From Anaerococcus senegalensis JC48 (GTDB lineage: Bacteria > Bacillota > Clostridia > Tissierellales > Peptoniphilaceae), in NCBI RefSeq assembly GCF_000321005.1, contig NZ_HE578908.1, positions 62,001 through 126,000 on the forward strand: 64,000 bases of DNA, written 5' to 3'. Below are positions 28,556 to 38,455 of this stretch, piece by piece (position 1 is the first letter of the stretch; every line of letters begins with the position of its first letter). The notes under the pieces are model-generated. The model was not told the DNA's origin and did not search any database. It saw nothing but the letters and a program-made list of their open reading frames with translations. A program made the translations under genes and the position numbers.

Positions 28556-29246
28556 TTTTTCTCCTAATTTTTCCAAAACTATAAATTTTTCCATTTTCAT
28601 CTACAAGTTGGTATGATGTTTCATTCTTGCTTTCACACTTTTGACCAAATACATACTTTTTATCTCTTATTTCATTTTTATAAACTATATTTATATATTC
28701 TATATCTTGATCTTTTATTCCAATTATTTCTCCCAATAAATCCATATAGGAAGCATTATTTACATGATAATTTGAGTCTATATCTGCTCTTCTGATTTGG
28801 ATTTTTTCCAAAGATCCAAAATTTTTATAGTATTTTTGAGATTTTTCTTTATAAATAGGATTTTCTTTTTGATAAGCACTTGCAATTTCTTTTGGAATTT
28901 TTACTGGGCGCATTTTTTTAATGTCAAATAATAAAAATACACAATAAGCCTTAGCTATTATTTCTCCATCTTTTTCTATAAAGAAATTTCTATAAGCATA
29001 GAATTTATTCATATCTATGGCAAATGTTGTAATTTTTATTTTATCTTTTGCTTTTATTGGTTTTTCTATTTTTATGTCCCAAGAATAAACAATCCATCTT
29101 TTGTCTTCCATTATTTTTTCATCTTCTATTTCTTCTGATTGGTCAAATGAAACTTCAAACATAAGTCCTAAAAGATATTTATTTTTTAAGTATCCCTCAC
29201 TATTTGTGAGAAATCTTTCTATTTCAAATTCTTTTGTTTTTCTCAT
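28548..29246 (-). CDS. Acyl-ACP thioesterase
   Basis: 232 residues with two hot-dog folds. RWIVYSWDIKIEKPIKAKDKI and the second-domain motif RRADIDSNYHVNNASYMDLLGE (conserved Asn-His in the bacterial FatA/FatB-like family) are clear. It releases fatty acids from acyl carrier protein. One base separates it from the UbiB-like gene upstream. Confidence 0.88.
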   Translation of the reverse strand: MRKTKEFEIERFLTNSEGYLKNKYLLGLMFEVSFDQSEEIEDEKIMEDKRWIVYSWDIKIEKPIKAKDKIKITTFAIDMNKFYAYRNFFIEKDGEIIAKAYCVFLLFDIKKMRPVKIPKEIASAYQKENPIYKEKSQKYYKNFGSLEKIQIRRADIDSNYHVNNASYMDLLGEIIGIKDQDIEYINIVYKNEIRDKKYVFGQKCESKNETSYQLVDENGKIYSFGKIRRKNV

Positions 29247-29247
29247 A

Positions 29248-30882
29248 TCATTCCTTTCTATATAGGTTTTTTATTATAATGTAAGCCATAAAAAATCCAA
29301 GGCTTAAAATTAATATTAATATAGCTTTCAAAATATTTTGATCTAAATTTAAATTAGATAAACTCAAAAGTGAAAATCCTATTACTATTGAAAGGCCAAG
29401 AAAAATTATAGCTTGGCTTTTTTGATTTTCTATTTTTTCGTAAGATTTTCTTTCTATCTCACTTTTTTGATCTATTATTCTAAAATCTCCCCTAGCAAGT
29501 TGCCTTAGAATATTTAGACTGGTGTGGGGAAATTCTTTTATTAAAGAATAGGTATCATACATTTTTGGTCTTAGTCTATTTACAACTATATCTGGACTAA
29601 ATATTTTAAAAACCATTGATTTTGCAATAGGAAGGGCAAGCTCTAAGAATGATTCTTTATAGACTAATTTTTCTATTAATCCTTCTAAGATTAAAACTGT
29701 TTTTGCAAAACTTGTAAGTTCTGATGGGATTCTTATAGAATAATCTACCAAAAGAGTATAAAAATCTGTAATCAAATCTGAAAGTTTCATTTGGTTTAGA
29801 CTCATTACCATATATTTATCTAAAAGTCTTTGGATTCTTTTTTCAAAATCTCCTATTTTTTTGGAATCAAATTCTAATAACCCCATTCCAATTATGGCAT
29901 CTGTTATTAATTTTACTTCACCAAAACTTGCTCCCAAAAATATTTTCATTATCTGATATCTATAATTTTCGGATAAATTTCCTACTATACCAAAATCTAA
30001 TAGGTAAATATTTAAATCTTTGTCTACAAAAATATTTCCTGGATGTGGGTCTGCATGAAAATATCCATAAGTAAACATTTGATTTACATATGCCTCAATT
30101 ATTTTTTGAGCCATATCTTTTCTTTTATTAGATTTTTTTTCAAAAACAGACCTTATAGATTTCCCTTCGATATATTCTAAGGTCAAGACTTTTTTGCTAG
30201 AATAAGAATCATAAACGTCCGGGGATAAAAAGTCGTTTTCTTTTATATTTAATTTCCTATATTTTTTTATATTATTCTTTTCTACTTCAAAGTCTATTTC
30301 TTTGTTTAAAGATAGAGAAAATTCTTCTATTATTTCTCCAAAATTAAAAGATTCGATTCCATCAAGTTTACTTTCAAGTTTTTTGTAAAGATCTTTCATT
30401 ATAATCAAATCTTCTTTAACTCTTTTATCTAAATTTTTTCTTTGAACTTTTACAACAACTTTCCTATTAAGTGACCCAACCTTTATAGTAGCTAAATGAG
30501 CTTGGGCAATAGAACCTGATGCTAGAGGTTTTTTTTCAAATTCATCAAAAACATCATAAATATCTTTAGAAAATTCCTTATAAAAAACTTCCTTAATATT
30601 TTCAAAGTCTTCTTCTTTTACATCATCTTGTAATTTTTCAAGCTCACTTATTATATTTTCAGAAAAAATATCCCTTCTTGTAGATAATAACTGACCGAAT
30701 TTTACAAAAACTGGTCCCAAATTTTCAAATAAATTTCTTAATTTTCCACCAAATTCTCTTTCCAGATCTTTAATTTGACTAGAATCATTATTTTTATTTT
30801 TTAGTAGTTTTCTAATATCTAAAAATAAATTAGGGCTTAAAAATTCTTTTATTATCTCAAATTTTCTTTTATTGTATCCCAT
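29248..30882 (-). CDS. UbiB/ABC1/AarF-type atypical kinase
   Basis: 544 residues. VFVKFGQLLSTRRD (KxGQ motif), LASGSIAQAHLA (Ala-rich loop), HADPHPGNIFVD and LLDFGIVG are the hallmarks of the UbiB family. Two C-terminal membrane segments (AIIFLGLSIVIGFSLLSLS and ILKAILILILSLGFFMAYIII) anchor it. The family supports isoprenoid/quinone lipid metabolism; in a fermenting anaerobe its role is open. A longer frame begins at 30972 inside comEB; the ATG at 30882 is preferred as it starts right after the comEB stop. Confidence 0.9.
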   Translation of the reverse strand: MGYNKRKFEIIKEFLSPNLFLDIRKLLKNKNNDSSQIKDLEREFGGKLRNLFENLGPVFVKFGQLLSTRRDIFSENIISELEKLQDDVKEEDFENIKEVFYKEFSKDIYDVFDEFEKKPLASGSIAQAHLATIKVGSLNRKVVVKVQRKNLDKRVKEDLIIMKDLYKKLESKLDGIESFNFGEIIEEFSLSLNKEIDFEVEKNNIKKYRKLNIKENDFLSPDVYDSYSSKKVLTLEYIEGKSIRSVFEKKSNKRKDMAQKIIEAYVNQMFTYGYFHADPHPGNIFVDKDLNIYLLDFGIVGNLSENYRYQIMKIFLGASFGEVKLITDAIIGMGLLEFDSKKIGDFEKRIQRLLDKYMVMSLNQMKLSDLITDFYTLLVDYSIRIPSELTSFAKTVLILEGLIEKLVYKESFLELALPIAKSMVFKIFSPDIVVNRLRPKMYDTYSLIKEFPHTSLNILRQLARGDFRIIDQKSEIERKSYEKIENQKSQAIIFLGLSIVIGFSLLSLSNLNLDQNILKAILILILSLGFFMAYIIIKNLYRKE

Positions 30883-30889
30883 TTTTTTC

Positions 30890-31330
30890 TCATTTTCTAT
30901 TTTCTGTTTTTTCAAATTTAATATGATTTTTCTCCAAAAGTTCTGTTGCATAAGGATCAACTCTATAATCATTTGAATAATATATTTCCTTAATTCCTGC
31001 TTGGATCAAAGATTTTGTGCAATTTAGGCAAGGAAAATGTGTAACATAGCAAATTGAATTTTTAACAGAAATCCCTTCTTTTGCACAATACAAAAGAGCA
31101 TTCATTTCTGCATGAATTGTTGCAATACAATGACCATCTCTCATAGTATGTCCAACCTCATCACAATGAGGATTTCCTTTTATAGATCCGTTATAGCCTG
31201 TAGAAATAATTCTATTTTCATTATTTACCAAAACACAACCAACATACGCCCTATCACAAGTTCCCCTAAGAGCTACCATATGAGCAAGTTTTATAAAATA
31301 TTCATTCCAAGTTAACCTATCTTTTGCCAT
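30890..31330 (-). CDS. comEB: dCMP deaminase
   Basis: 146 residues. Zinc site: TIHAEMNALLYC (His-Ala-Glu) and PCLNC. Also GYNGSIKGNPHC, typical of deoxycytidylate deaminases. It makes dUMP for thymidylate synthesis. First gene of the leftward operon with the UbiB-like kinase, thioesterase and HD-like protein. Confidence 0.93.
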   Translation of the reverse strand: MAKDRLTWNEYFIKLAHMVALRGTCDRAYVGCVLVNNENRIISTGYNGSIKGNPHCDEVGHTMRDGHCIATIHAEMNALLYCAKEGISVKNSICYVTHFPCLNCTKSLIQAGIKEIYYSNDYRVDPYATELLEKNHIKFEKTENRK

Positions 31331-31388
31331 AATTACCTCCTAAATATAAGCTTTATTATATTTTACCAAATTTGAAAATTTAATCACT

Positions 31389-31415
31389 AAAAAAGACTGA
31401 GCAAGAGCCCAGTCT
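31389..31415 (-). terminator. Terminator of the ABC transporter operon
   Basis: Leftward AGACTGGGC-TCTT-GCTCAGTCT followed by a T-run (31393-31389). Confidence 0.8.
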
Positions 31416-31448
31416 ATTCAAACTACTATGTTATATAAAGTAGATTGC

Positions 31449-32702
31449 TTATACCTTTAATCTCAAATCAAATAAAATATTAAATATTTTTGTAAATACA
31501 AAAATCAATATCCCAAATACTACAAAATTCATAATTGAAAATCCTTCAAAAAGAGATGATTGAAAAATCATAGTTCCTATACTTGAAAAAGATAAGATTA
31601 CTAAGACTTTTGCTAAACTTTCTATAGGTTTTAACAGAACCATCTTTCCTGAATTTTCTGTTTTTGTTTTTTCTATCAATGAATATGATATGGCAAAAAC
31701 TATTATGGAAAATATTATTAGACCTATAATAGAATTTTTAGAAGTGTCAAAATTTGGAAGGGGTCTTAAAACTACTCTTAAAACTGTATTAATTAAACTT
31801 CCATTATCAGGAATTTTATTATTAATAAAAGATGCAATTGATCTATCATAATTTGAATATCCTAATAAAATTTCACTAATATTTTCTATTAATCCATCCA
31901 AAATATCTAAAAACGCAAAAGTAATAATAGAAAGCCCAATATGTCCCAAAATATTTCCAGCCATAAAACCTATTGATAAAATTGCAAGGTAGATTGCTGA
32001 TAAAGTTCCAAAACTTTTGATGGTTTCTGGAATTTGACTTATACCAGTTTTTAAAATCTCATAATTAGATGTTTTTATAATCATATAATTTAAAAATGAA
32101 GAAATTAAAACAAAGGCAAATATTATTATTAATCCAAATCCTATTTTCATCAAAAAATCTTTTTTCTTTGTCCATGGATAAGTTCTTGCAAATTCATAAT
32201 ATGAAGTTGCATGCTCCATTGAAGAGAACAAAAATCCTAAAACAATAGATAAGATTGCTCCAATACTTAAAATTGATGTAAAATATAAATCTTTTGATTT
32301 TCCTTTTGCTTGATTTGACATAAATTTATATTGGTCTAAAATTTGAAAATATTCGCCGTATTTTATTTGGAATTGTTCAAATTTATCGATTTCTTTTTGA
32401 CTTGCCTTTTCATAATCAAAGTTTATATGTTTATCATACTTATATTTTTTTGCAATTTTTTCAAATAAAATATCATTTTCTTTGAAAAACTCCTCATCAA
32501 GTTTTGTATCTTTTTTATATTTTGTATTGGTTTTTGCAATAGTATTTAATTTATTAGTTGTTTGAATCAAAGACTTATAAGTCCCATCCAAAGAATTTGT
32601 TTGGAAAAGTCCAGAAAATAGTAGACTTACAGCTATAACAAGGACTATCCAAAATCCATTTCTTCTATTAAGAATGCTAATTTCTTTTTTAAAGTCTTTC
32701 AT
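31449..32702 (-). CDS. ABC transporter permease
   Basis: 417 residues. One N-terminal membrane span (GFWIVLVIAVSLLFSGLFQ), a soluble loop of about 120 residues and at least five further spans. It partners the ATPase just upstream (one-base junction at 32702) and the GntR regulator. This arrangement matches YtrA-type ABC exporters of Firmicutes that respond to cell-wall antibiotics; the substrate is unknown. Confidence 0.8.
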   Translation of the reverse strand: MKDFKKEISILNRRNGFWIVLVIAVSLLFSGLFQTNSLDGTYKSLIQTTNKLNTIAKTNTKYKKDTKLDEEFFKENDILFEKIAKKYKYDKHINFDYEKASQKEIDKFEQFQIKYGEYFQILDQYKFMSNQAKGKSKDLYFTSILSIGAILSIVLGFLFSSMEHATSYYEFARTYPWTKKKDFLMKIGFGLIIIFAFVLISSFLNYMIIKTSNYEILKTGISQIPETIKSFGTLSAIYLAILSIGFMAGNILGHIGLSIITFAFLDILDGLIENISEILLGYSNYDRSIASFINNKIPDNGSLINTVLRVVLRPLPNFDTSKNSIIGLIIFSIIVFAISYSLIEKTKTENSGKMVLLKPIESLAKVLVILSFSSIGTMIFQSSLFEGFSIMNFVVFGILIFVFTKIFNILFDLRLKV

Positions 32703-33565
32703 TATTTACTCCTTTCCTTCTCCCAATAAAAATTATCTTCAATTTTTGGATCCAAAATATCAAACTGGACTACTGATTCATTATTTTTAATCATATCCAT
32801 TAAATTTTCTCTATTTTCAATCAAAATAGTATAAACTCTTCCTAACTTAAATCTCAAAACAGCTCTATCAAGTATTTTGGGATCTAATTCATCTTTTACT
32901 ACAATTTGTAATTTCACAAATTTTTCCTTATTTTTTTGAAGATTTGTAAGTTTTCCATCTTTAGAAAGATATAAAGTCTCATCAGCAACCTTCGCCAATT
33001 CCTCAAGTTCATGACTTGAAGCAAGAACTATCCTTCCAAAATCTTTTAAATCTAAAATATAAGAAAGAATTATCTCCTTGTTCAAAACATCCATACCATC
33101 AAGAATTTCGTCTAATAATACAATTTTTGCATTAGTTCCAATTACAGCCAAAAGTCCAATCAAATTTTTGTATCCTTTAGAAAAAGATTTCAAATTTTTC
33201 TTAATATCAATATTATTTTTTTCAAGCTCTTTTAATACAAATCTTTTGTCAAAATTTGGATAAATAACTTCATAATATCCAAGCATTTTTTCAACTGAAG
33301 AATAATCAAAATAATCAAATCTATCAGGTAAATACGCTATGTTTTCTATGATATGTTTATCTTCTTTAAAAGATTTACCAAAAATATTAATTTTTCCCAA
33401 ATCTTTTTGGTAAATATCAGCCATGATTTTTAAAAGAGTAGTCTTACCAGAACCATTTCTACCAACCAAGGCATATATTTTTCCCTCATCTAAGGAAAAA
33501 TTTACATCTTCTAAGACTTTATTTTTTCCAAAAGATTTATAAAGGCTCATTACTTCCACTATCAT
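32702..33565 (-). CDS. ABC transporter ATP-binding protein
   Basis: 287 residues. Walker A GRNGSGKTTLLK (about residue 36), signature SKGYKNLIGL (changed from LSGGQ), Walker B IVLLDEILDGMD and the switch SSHELEE. ATG at 33565 has AGGAGG 7 bases upstream, so it is preferred over the start at 33589. It overlaps the end of the GntR gene by 29 bases. Energises the adjacent permease. Confidence 0.92.
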   Translation of the reverse strand: MIVEVMSLYKSFGKNKVLEDVNFSLDEGKIYALVGRNGSGKTTLLKIMADIYQKDLGKINIFGKSFKEDKHIIENIAYLPDRFDYFDYSSVEKMLGYYEVIYPNFDKRFVLKELEKNNIDIKKNLKSFSKGYKNLIGLLAVIGTNAKIVLLDEILDGMDVLNKEIILSYILDLKDFGRIVLASSHELEELAKVADETLYLSKDGKLTNLQKNKEKFVKLQIVVKDELDPKILDRAVLRFKLGRVYTILIENRENLMDMIKNNESVVQFDILDPKIEDNFYWEKERSK

Positions 33566-33929
33566 TAAATTCCTCCTTACTTCTTTCATAGATTTCCTTT
33601 ATTTTTTCAAAGTCAATTCCATAAAAGCTACACTTCAAAAAAATATCATATAAATTTTTTTCAAGCCTTTCTTTTTTAATATCAATTTTTTTATCATCCA
33701 AACTTACAAAAGTTCCAAGACCTTTTTTTGTAAGCAAAATTCCGTCTTCTTTTAACTTATTGTAGGCTTTTTGAACAGTGGATTGATTGATAAGCAAAGT
33801 TTTTGATAATTCTCTAACTGATGGCATAGGATCACCATCAAGTAAAATCCCTTGAGCAATCATTAATTTTGTTTGTTCAACAATTTGTTCATTCAAGGGA
33901 ATTTGAGATGAATTGTTTAAATCAAACAT
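33537..33929 (-). CDS. GntR-family regulator, YtrA subfamily
   Basis: 130 residues. Winged helix (IPLNEQIVEQTKLMIAQGIL, MPSVRELSKTLLINQSTVQKAYNKL) followed by a short C-terminal helix, the small YtrA form. It heads the ABC transporter operon and most likely represses it through the palindrome at 33965-33980. Confidence 0.9.
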   Translation of the reverse strand: MFDLNNSSQIPLNEQIVEQTKLMIAQGILLDGDPMPSVRELSKTLLINQSTVQKAYNKLKEDGILLTKKGLGTFVSLDDKKIDIKKERLEKNLYDIFLKCSFYGIDFEKIKEIYERSKEEFNDSGSNEPL

Positions 33930-33964
33930 AAAAACTCCTTTCTATGAATTTTGTATGGTGTTCG

Positions 33965-34019
33965 GTGTATCTCCATACACTTCTTGATTTTATTTTATAA
34001 CATTTAAAAAATTTGTCAA
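33965..34019 (-). promoter_or_regulatory. Promoter and operator of the GntR/ABC operon
   Basis: -35 TTGACA (34019-34014), -10 TAAAAT after 16 bases. Just downstream lies the inverted repeat GTGTAT-CTCC-ATACAC (33965-33980), well placed for repression. The rest of 34020-34250 is AT-rich with nothing I can name. Confidence 0.6.
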
Positions 34020-34250
34020 ATAATTTTTCAAAAAAAGACATAGATTTCTAGGTCAATACATACAAAGATATTATAATTTTAATATTGAGTTTAAATTAGA
34101 GAAAAAAATCTAAGCTAAATAATTTAAAATAAAAATATGGTATATTTAATTTTTCTCAAGTTATTTTTAATATAAAATTATATTGGTTAATTTTTCCAAA
34201 AGATATAGTATTTACTTAGTTCAATTATTAATTTTTTAATTCAAAATAAA

Positions 34251-34275
34251 AACACCTAATTTAAAATTAGAGGTT
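34251..34275 (-). terminator. Terminator of the broken surface protein gene
   Basis: Leftward AACCTCTAATTT...AAATTAGGTGTT with T-run TTTTTATTTT. Confidence 0.65.
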
Positions 34276-34288
34276 AAAATTTTTTATT

Positions 34289-35651
34289 TTATTTTTTATG
34301 TTTTGTAGCGAAAAATCCGATTATTGATAAAGCTAAAACTCCAAAAATTGTCCCTAATCCATTAACTCCTGTTTTTACATTAATAGGTGATTTTGCTTTT
34401 TTTCAAATTTTGTAGATGATGTAATTTTTTTAGGTTTCAATATATGATTTTTTCTGGAATTATCTGTGCCATTATTATTTTTGTCTTCTTTTTCACTTAA
34501 ACCGTATTTATAAGTTCCATCTTCTTGTTTTATTAAATAAAATGACTTCCATTTTATATCTTTTTTCATTTCTTTTTTTGCAGCACCTATGGCTTCTTGT
34601 CTAATTTTGTAAGATTTTTCGGAAATTTTATCGCTACTATCTTCGATTTTCCCATTAGATGAATCTTTTTTACCATTATTATCACGAGATTCATTAGAAT
34701 CACTAGATTGATTAGAATTATTAGAATTATTGGATTCATTTGACTGACTAGAAGAAGGTATAAGTTCATTTGAGTCTGTTTCATTATTATCTTCATCTTC
34801 AGTTGAAACTTCAGGAGTACTATCAGGTATTTGCTCCTTAATATTTTTTGAATCTTCAGAACTTTCTAATTTTTTTCCATTTTCTTTTTTATCATCTTTT
34901 AGATCTTCTGGAAATCTTAGATAAACATCCATTGATTTGGAATCGACTAGTTTACCATCTTCTGGCATTTAATCATCAATGCTTGCAAATAATTTAGAAT
35001 TAGCTTTATAAGTTCTTCTAAATTCAATTTTAAATTTTTTGCCCGTTTCATATTCAAAATTTTCAATACTATAGTTTGTGCCATTGTATTCACCTATTAA
35101 TTTTCCATCAACAAACACATAATTTTTGCCACCAGGAAGTTGTCTATCTTCATTTTGTTTATCTTTAAATAACAGGGTCATTTTCCTAGTTTTTATAGGA
35201 ATTTTAGGTATAATTTCTACCTCCATTTTATGATAATTTTTAGCATCTGCTATAGCATTTATTTCACCTTCAGCATAAACTTTTCCATCTTTTCCATCAA
35301 TAATTTCAATTTTTGTTTTTTTCCTGGAATTACGTTATCATGTATTTCATATTTTTCGATATCATCAACTTTTTGAAATTTTTGAGCATCTTGACCTTCA
35401 ATTTTATAGTAAGATCCATCCCTAACTCTTCTATTTTTTACGTATAATTTAATTTTTTACGTATAATTTAATCTCACTATAAACTGGCTCTTTCTCTTCT
35501 AATTTTTCTGAATTTTCTTGATCCTTATTTTCTTCTACACTTACATCTGATTTCATCTCATTTCATCACTTGCCTTTACAGAATTTATTCCACCAATTGT
35601 TAAAGCAAGAATAAGAGCAGATGTTAATAGGCCCATATTTTTAATTTTCAT
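34289..35651 (-). pseudogene. Sortase-type surface protein gene, disrupted
   Basis: Start ATG 35651 with AAGGAG and a signal peptide (MGLLTSALILALTIGGINSVKAS). The frame shifts near 35555, again at a perfect 19-bp tandem duplication (35434-35471), meets one in-frame TAA at 34969, and loses one A in a 7-A run near 34398. Reading through, the parts are: a beta-rich region (SYYKIEGQDAQKFQKVDD...), a Ser/Asn/Asp-rich linker (about 34640-34800), and a sorting tail VKTGVNGLG-hydrophobic-KHKK ending at 34289. It was probably a wall protein with Ser-rich stalk. Confidence 0.8.
35434..35471. repeat. 19-bp perfect tandem duplication
   Basis: Two adjacent copies of TTTTTTACGTATAATTTAA (35434-35452, 35453-35471). 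Removing one copy restores the frame of the surface protein (KLYVKNRRVRDGSYYK). Confidence 0.9.
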
Positions 35652-35830
35652 GGACTACTCCTTATTTAAATAATATATCTTATCTTTATATTATCAGTAT
35701 TTTTTAGAAGAGTCTATAATATATGTATAATATTCTTTATAATTTCAACATAATATAATTTTTGATTTTATTTATTAAACTTTTTTTATTTTTATCAATT
35801 ATTTAAAAAATTTTATCAATTAATTTTCAA

Positions 35831-35859
35831 ATAAAAAAGATCTAGTTTCCTAGATCTTT
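35831..35859 (-). terminator. cls terminator
   Basis: Leftward AAAGATCTAG-GAAA-CTAGATCTTT, 10-bp perfect stem with T-run, overlapping the stop codon. 35652-35830 holds the promoter region of the broken surface gene; no clear motif. Confidence 0.85.
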
Positions 35860-37411
35860 ACATTAATGGTGCAAGTGGTTTTATTATTGCTGCTGCTAAT
35901 TTTTTATATAAGGGATATGCCTTAACATCTTCCATGCTTATTTCTTTTGAAATATCAAATGTAATTTCAAAATCTTCTAAAATTTCTTTTATAACTGGAG
36001 CCTTGTGAATATAAACACCACATTCAAAATTCAAATAAAGAGCCCTATAATCTAAATTTACAGATCCTACCACAGCTTTTTCGCCATCGGAAATCCAAGT
36101 TTTTGCGTGAACAAAGCCTGGTATGTATTCATAAATTTTTACTCCAGATTCTATTAATTTTTTATAGTGAGATTTTGCCAACATATAGGGGATTTTTTTG
36201 TCAGGAATTTTTGGAAGAACAATTCTCACATCAACTCCTCTTTTTGCGGCAAATGTCAATGATTTTATCATTTCATTATCCATAATAAGATATGGGGTCA
36301 TTATATAGGCATAATCTTTTGCAGTATCAAGAATATGCGTGTAGATATTTTTAAAAAATCTTTCTTTTCTAATTGGATTATCTCCAACTCCAATCATATA
36401 GCCCTCAGATTTTTTTGGATATGTTTTTAAATATCTTTCAAGATCTTCTTTTTCTTCACTATCCCACAATTGTAAAAACATAATTGTAAATGATTGAACG
36501 ACTGGACCTTCAAGTCTTACAAAAGTATCTTTCCAATGACCAAATCTTTCTTCAACATTTATATATTCATCAGCTAAATTTACCCCACCTGTAAAAGAAA
36601 TTTTTCCATCAACGATCAAAATTTTTCTATGATCTCTGTTGTTATGGTAGGTTGAAATAATAGGAATTATCGGTGAAAATACCTTACATTTTATCCCTAA
36701 TTTTTCCATCTCCTCTGTAAATTTCTTGGGAAGATTTAAAATTGCATTTGTCCCATCATACATTAGTCTAACTTCGACGCCTTCACTTGCTTTTTTTGAA
36801 AGCTCTTCAAGAATAGTTCCCCAAAAATATCCCTGATTTATTATAAAAAATTCTATAAAAATAAAATCTTTTGCACTTCTTATAGCATCAATAATATCAT
36901 TAACCGTATCATCACCTACCCCATAATATTTGGCATCATTATTTGCACTTACAGGATATGTTCCATAATCATTTAAATATTTTACTAAATTATAAAATTC
37001 CTTATCTTCATTTTTAATTTTATCAACTAGTTCTCTGTCTACAGTATGCAAATAATTCGTTTCTTCTTCGCTATCCATAATTGAACTTTCTTCTAATTTT
37101 TTTCCTATATCAATTCTAGATAGGATAAAAAACATTATTCCAAAAGTAGGAAATACTGCTATTACAAAAAACCAGGAAAGTTTTTCGTACGGATTTACAT
37201 CCATAGATAAAACAACAAGCAAAGAAATTGCAGCAATTAATGCAGATGATCCAACAATTAAGGATGAATCAACAGATAAATGATTAACTATTGAAATCAA
37301 AATAGCAACTTGAATCAATATAAAAAGAATATAGAGTCCTGCCCTGCCAAATACAACCTTCAAAACTGATGATCTAGTTTTCTTGACAAATTTATTTTTG
37401 TTTACTGTCAT
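35858..37411 (-). CDS. cls: Cardiolipin synthase
   Basis: 517 residues. Two N-terminal membrane spans plus a third short one, then two phospholipase D motifs: DHRKILIVDG (HxKx4D) and FVHAKTWISDGEKAVVGSVN. It condenses two phosphatidylglycerols. ATG at 37411 has GGAGGG 4 bases upstream; an upstream in-frame ATG at 37432 lacks an RBS. Confidence 0.95.
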   Translation of the reverse strand: MTVNKNKFVKKTRSSVLKVVFGRAGLYILFILIQVAILISIVNHLSVDSSLIVGSSALIAAISLLVVLSMDVNPYEKLSWFFVIAVFPTFGIMFFILSRIDIGKKLEESSIMDSEEETNYLHTVDRELVDKIKNEDKEFYNLVKYLNDYGTYPVSANNDAKYYGVGDDTVNDIIDAIRSAKDFIFIEFFIINQGYFWGTILEELSKKASEGVEVRLMYDGTNAILNLPKKFTEEMEKLGIKCKVFSPIIPIISTYHNNRDHRKILIVDGKISFTGGVNLADEYINVEERFGHWKDTFVRLEGPVVQSFTIMFLQLWDSEEKEDLERYLKTYPKKSEGYMIGVGDNPIRKERFFKNIYTHILDTAKDYAYIMTPYLIMDNEMIKSLTFAAKRGVDVRIVLPKIPDKKIPYMLAKSHYKKLIESGVKIYEYIPGFVHAKTWISDGEKAVVGSVNLDYRALYLNFECGVYIHKAPVIKEILEDFEITFDISKEISMEDVKAYPLYKKLAAAIIKPLAPLM

Positions 37412-37578
37412 ATTTCCCTCCGTTTTTTTCATTATATTTTTTAATATTATTGTTATAATTTTTCATAATATTATTATAACTAATTTTATAAAATTTTAAT
37501 AGTATAAAGTATAATTAATTAGTTTATTTTCAAATAATATTTATAATTCTAATTTTATTCTTTTATAATTTTCCCGAT

Positions 37579-37607
37579 TTGATAATTTTTTCTAATATAC
37601 TTATAAT
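37579..37607 (+). promoter_or_regulatory. Promoter of the pyridoxal kinase gene
   Basis: -35 TTGATA (37579-37584), 17-base spacer, -10 TATAAT (37602-37607). Confidence 0.7.
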
Positions 37608-37652
37608 AGTTTTATAAGAATGGATAAGTAGATTTTATTTTAAAGGAGTCAT

Positions 37653-38440
37653 ATGGAAACTTTAGAAAATTCAGACAAAATATTGGTAATTGGTGATTTT
37701 ATATCAAGTGGATTTATGGGAGGAAGTCTTTGTAGGGATATTTTAAATTTTTATTCTTATGATGTTGATTTTCTGCCTTCAGCATTAATTTCAAATAAAT
37801 TTTCTCAAAGACCTATCGAAATTTTTGATTCTAGTCTTTATTTAAAAAATACTCTTGATGTTTATAGGAAGCAAAAAAGAAAATATAAGGCTATTTTAGT
37901 TGGATTTGTATTAAATATTAATCAAGCTAAAATCATTTGTAAATATGTAAAAGAAAATAATATTTTTATGATCTTAGATCCTATTATGGGAGATGGTGGA
38001 AAAATTTATAATGGACTTGATAAGAATATTGTAGAAATTTATAAATATATGGCAAATTTTGCAAATATTATAATACCAAACCTTACTGAGGCAAATCTTT
38101 TAACTGATTTTAAATTTAAGACTCCTTATGAAATAGTAGATTTTTTTGAAAAAAAAGAAAAAAAGTTATTATAACCAGTATAGAAGAGAAAAATAGACAT
38201 TTTATTCTATCAAAAGATAAAGATTATATAGACGAAGAATATGCTTATTTAAATAAATCTTTTGGTGGAAGTGGAGATTTATTTGATTCTATTTTTCTAG
38301 CTCATTTTTTGAAAAATGATGATTATAGAATAAGTATTAAAAAAACCAAGGAAATTATTGCAAAAATTCTTAATTTACAAATAGATTTAGATGATAAAAC
38401 CGAAGATATTTATGTTAATAAAATTTTAAAAAAATTATAG
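37653..38440 (+). pseudogene. pdxY: Pyridoxal/pyridoxine kinase gene, one frameshift
   Basis: Ribokinase-fold PLP-salvage kinase. Frame 1 gives 173 residues with ILVIGDFISSGFMGGSL and the diagnostic MILDPIMGDGGKIYNGL; it ends at a run of A near 38165. One extra A continues as KVIITSIEEKN...FGGSGDLFDSIFLAHFL with the catalytic GGSGD loop, to TAG 38440. So a single base in a 7-A tract separates it from a full gene. Could be real decay, phase variation or sequencing error. Confidence 0.85.
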
Positions 38441-38455
38441 GAGGAAGGTGATTTT

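Noticed and set aside
34587-34796. Ile/Leu/Met-rich frame within the broken surface gene
   Set aside because: It is the alternate reading of the Ser/Asn linker and has no start signal.
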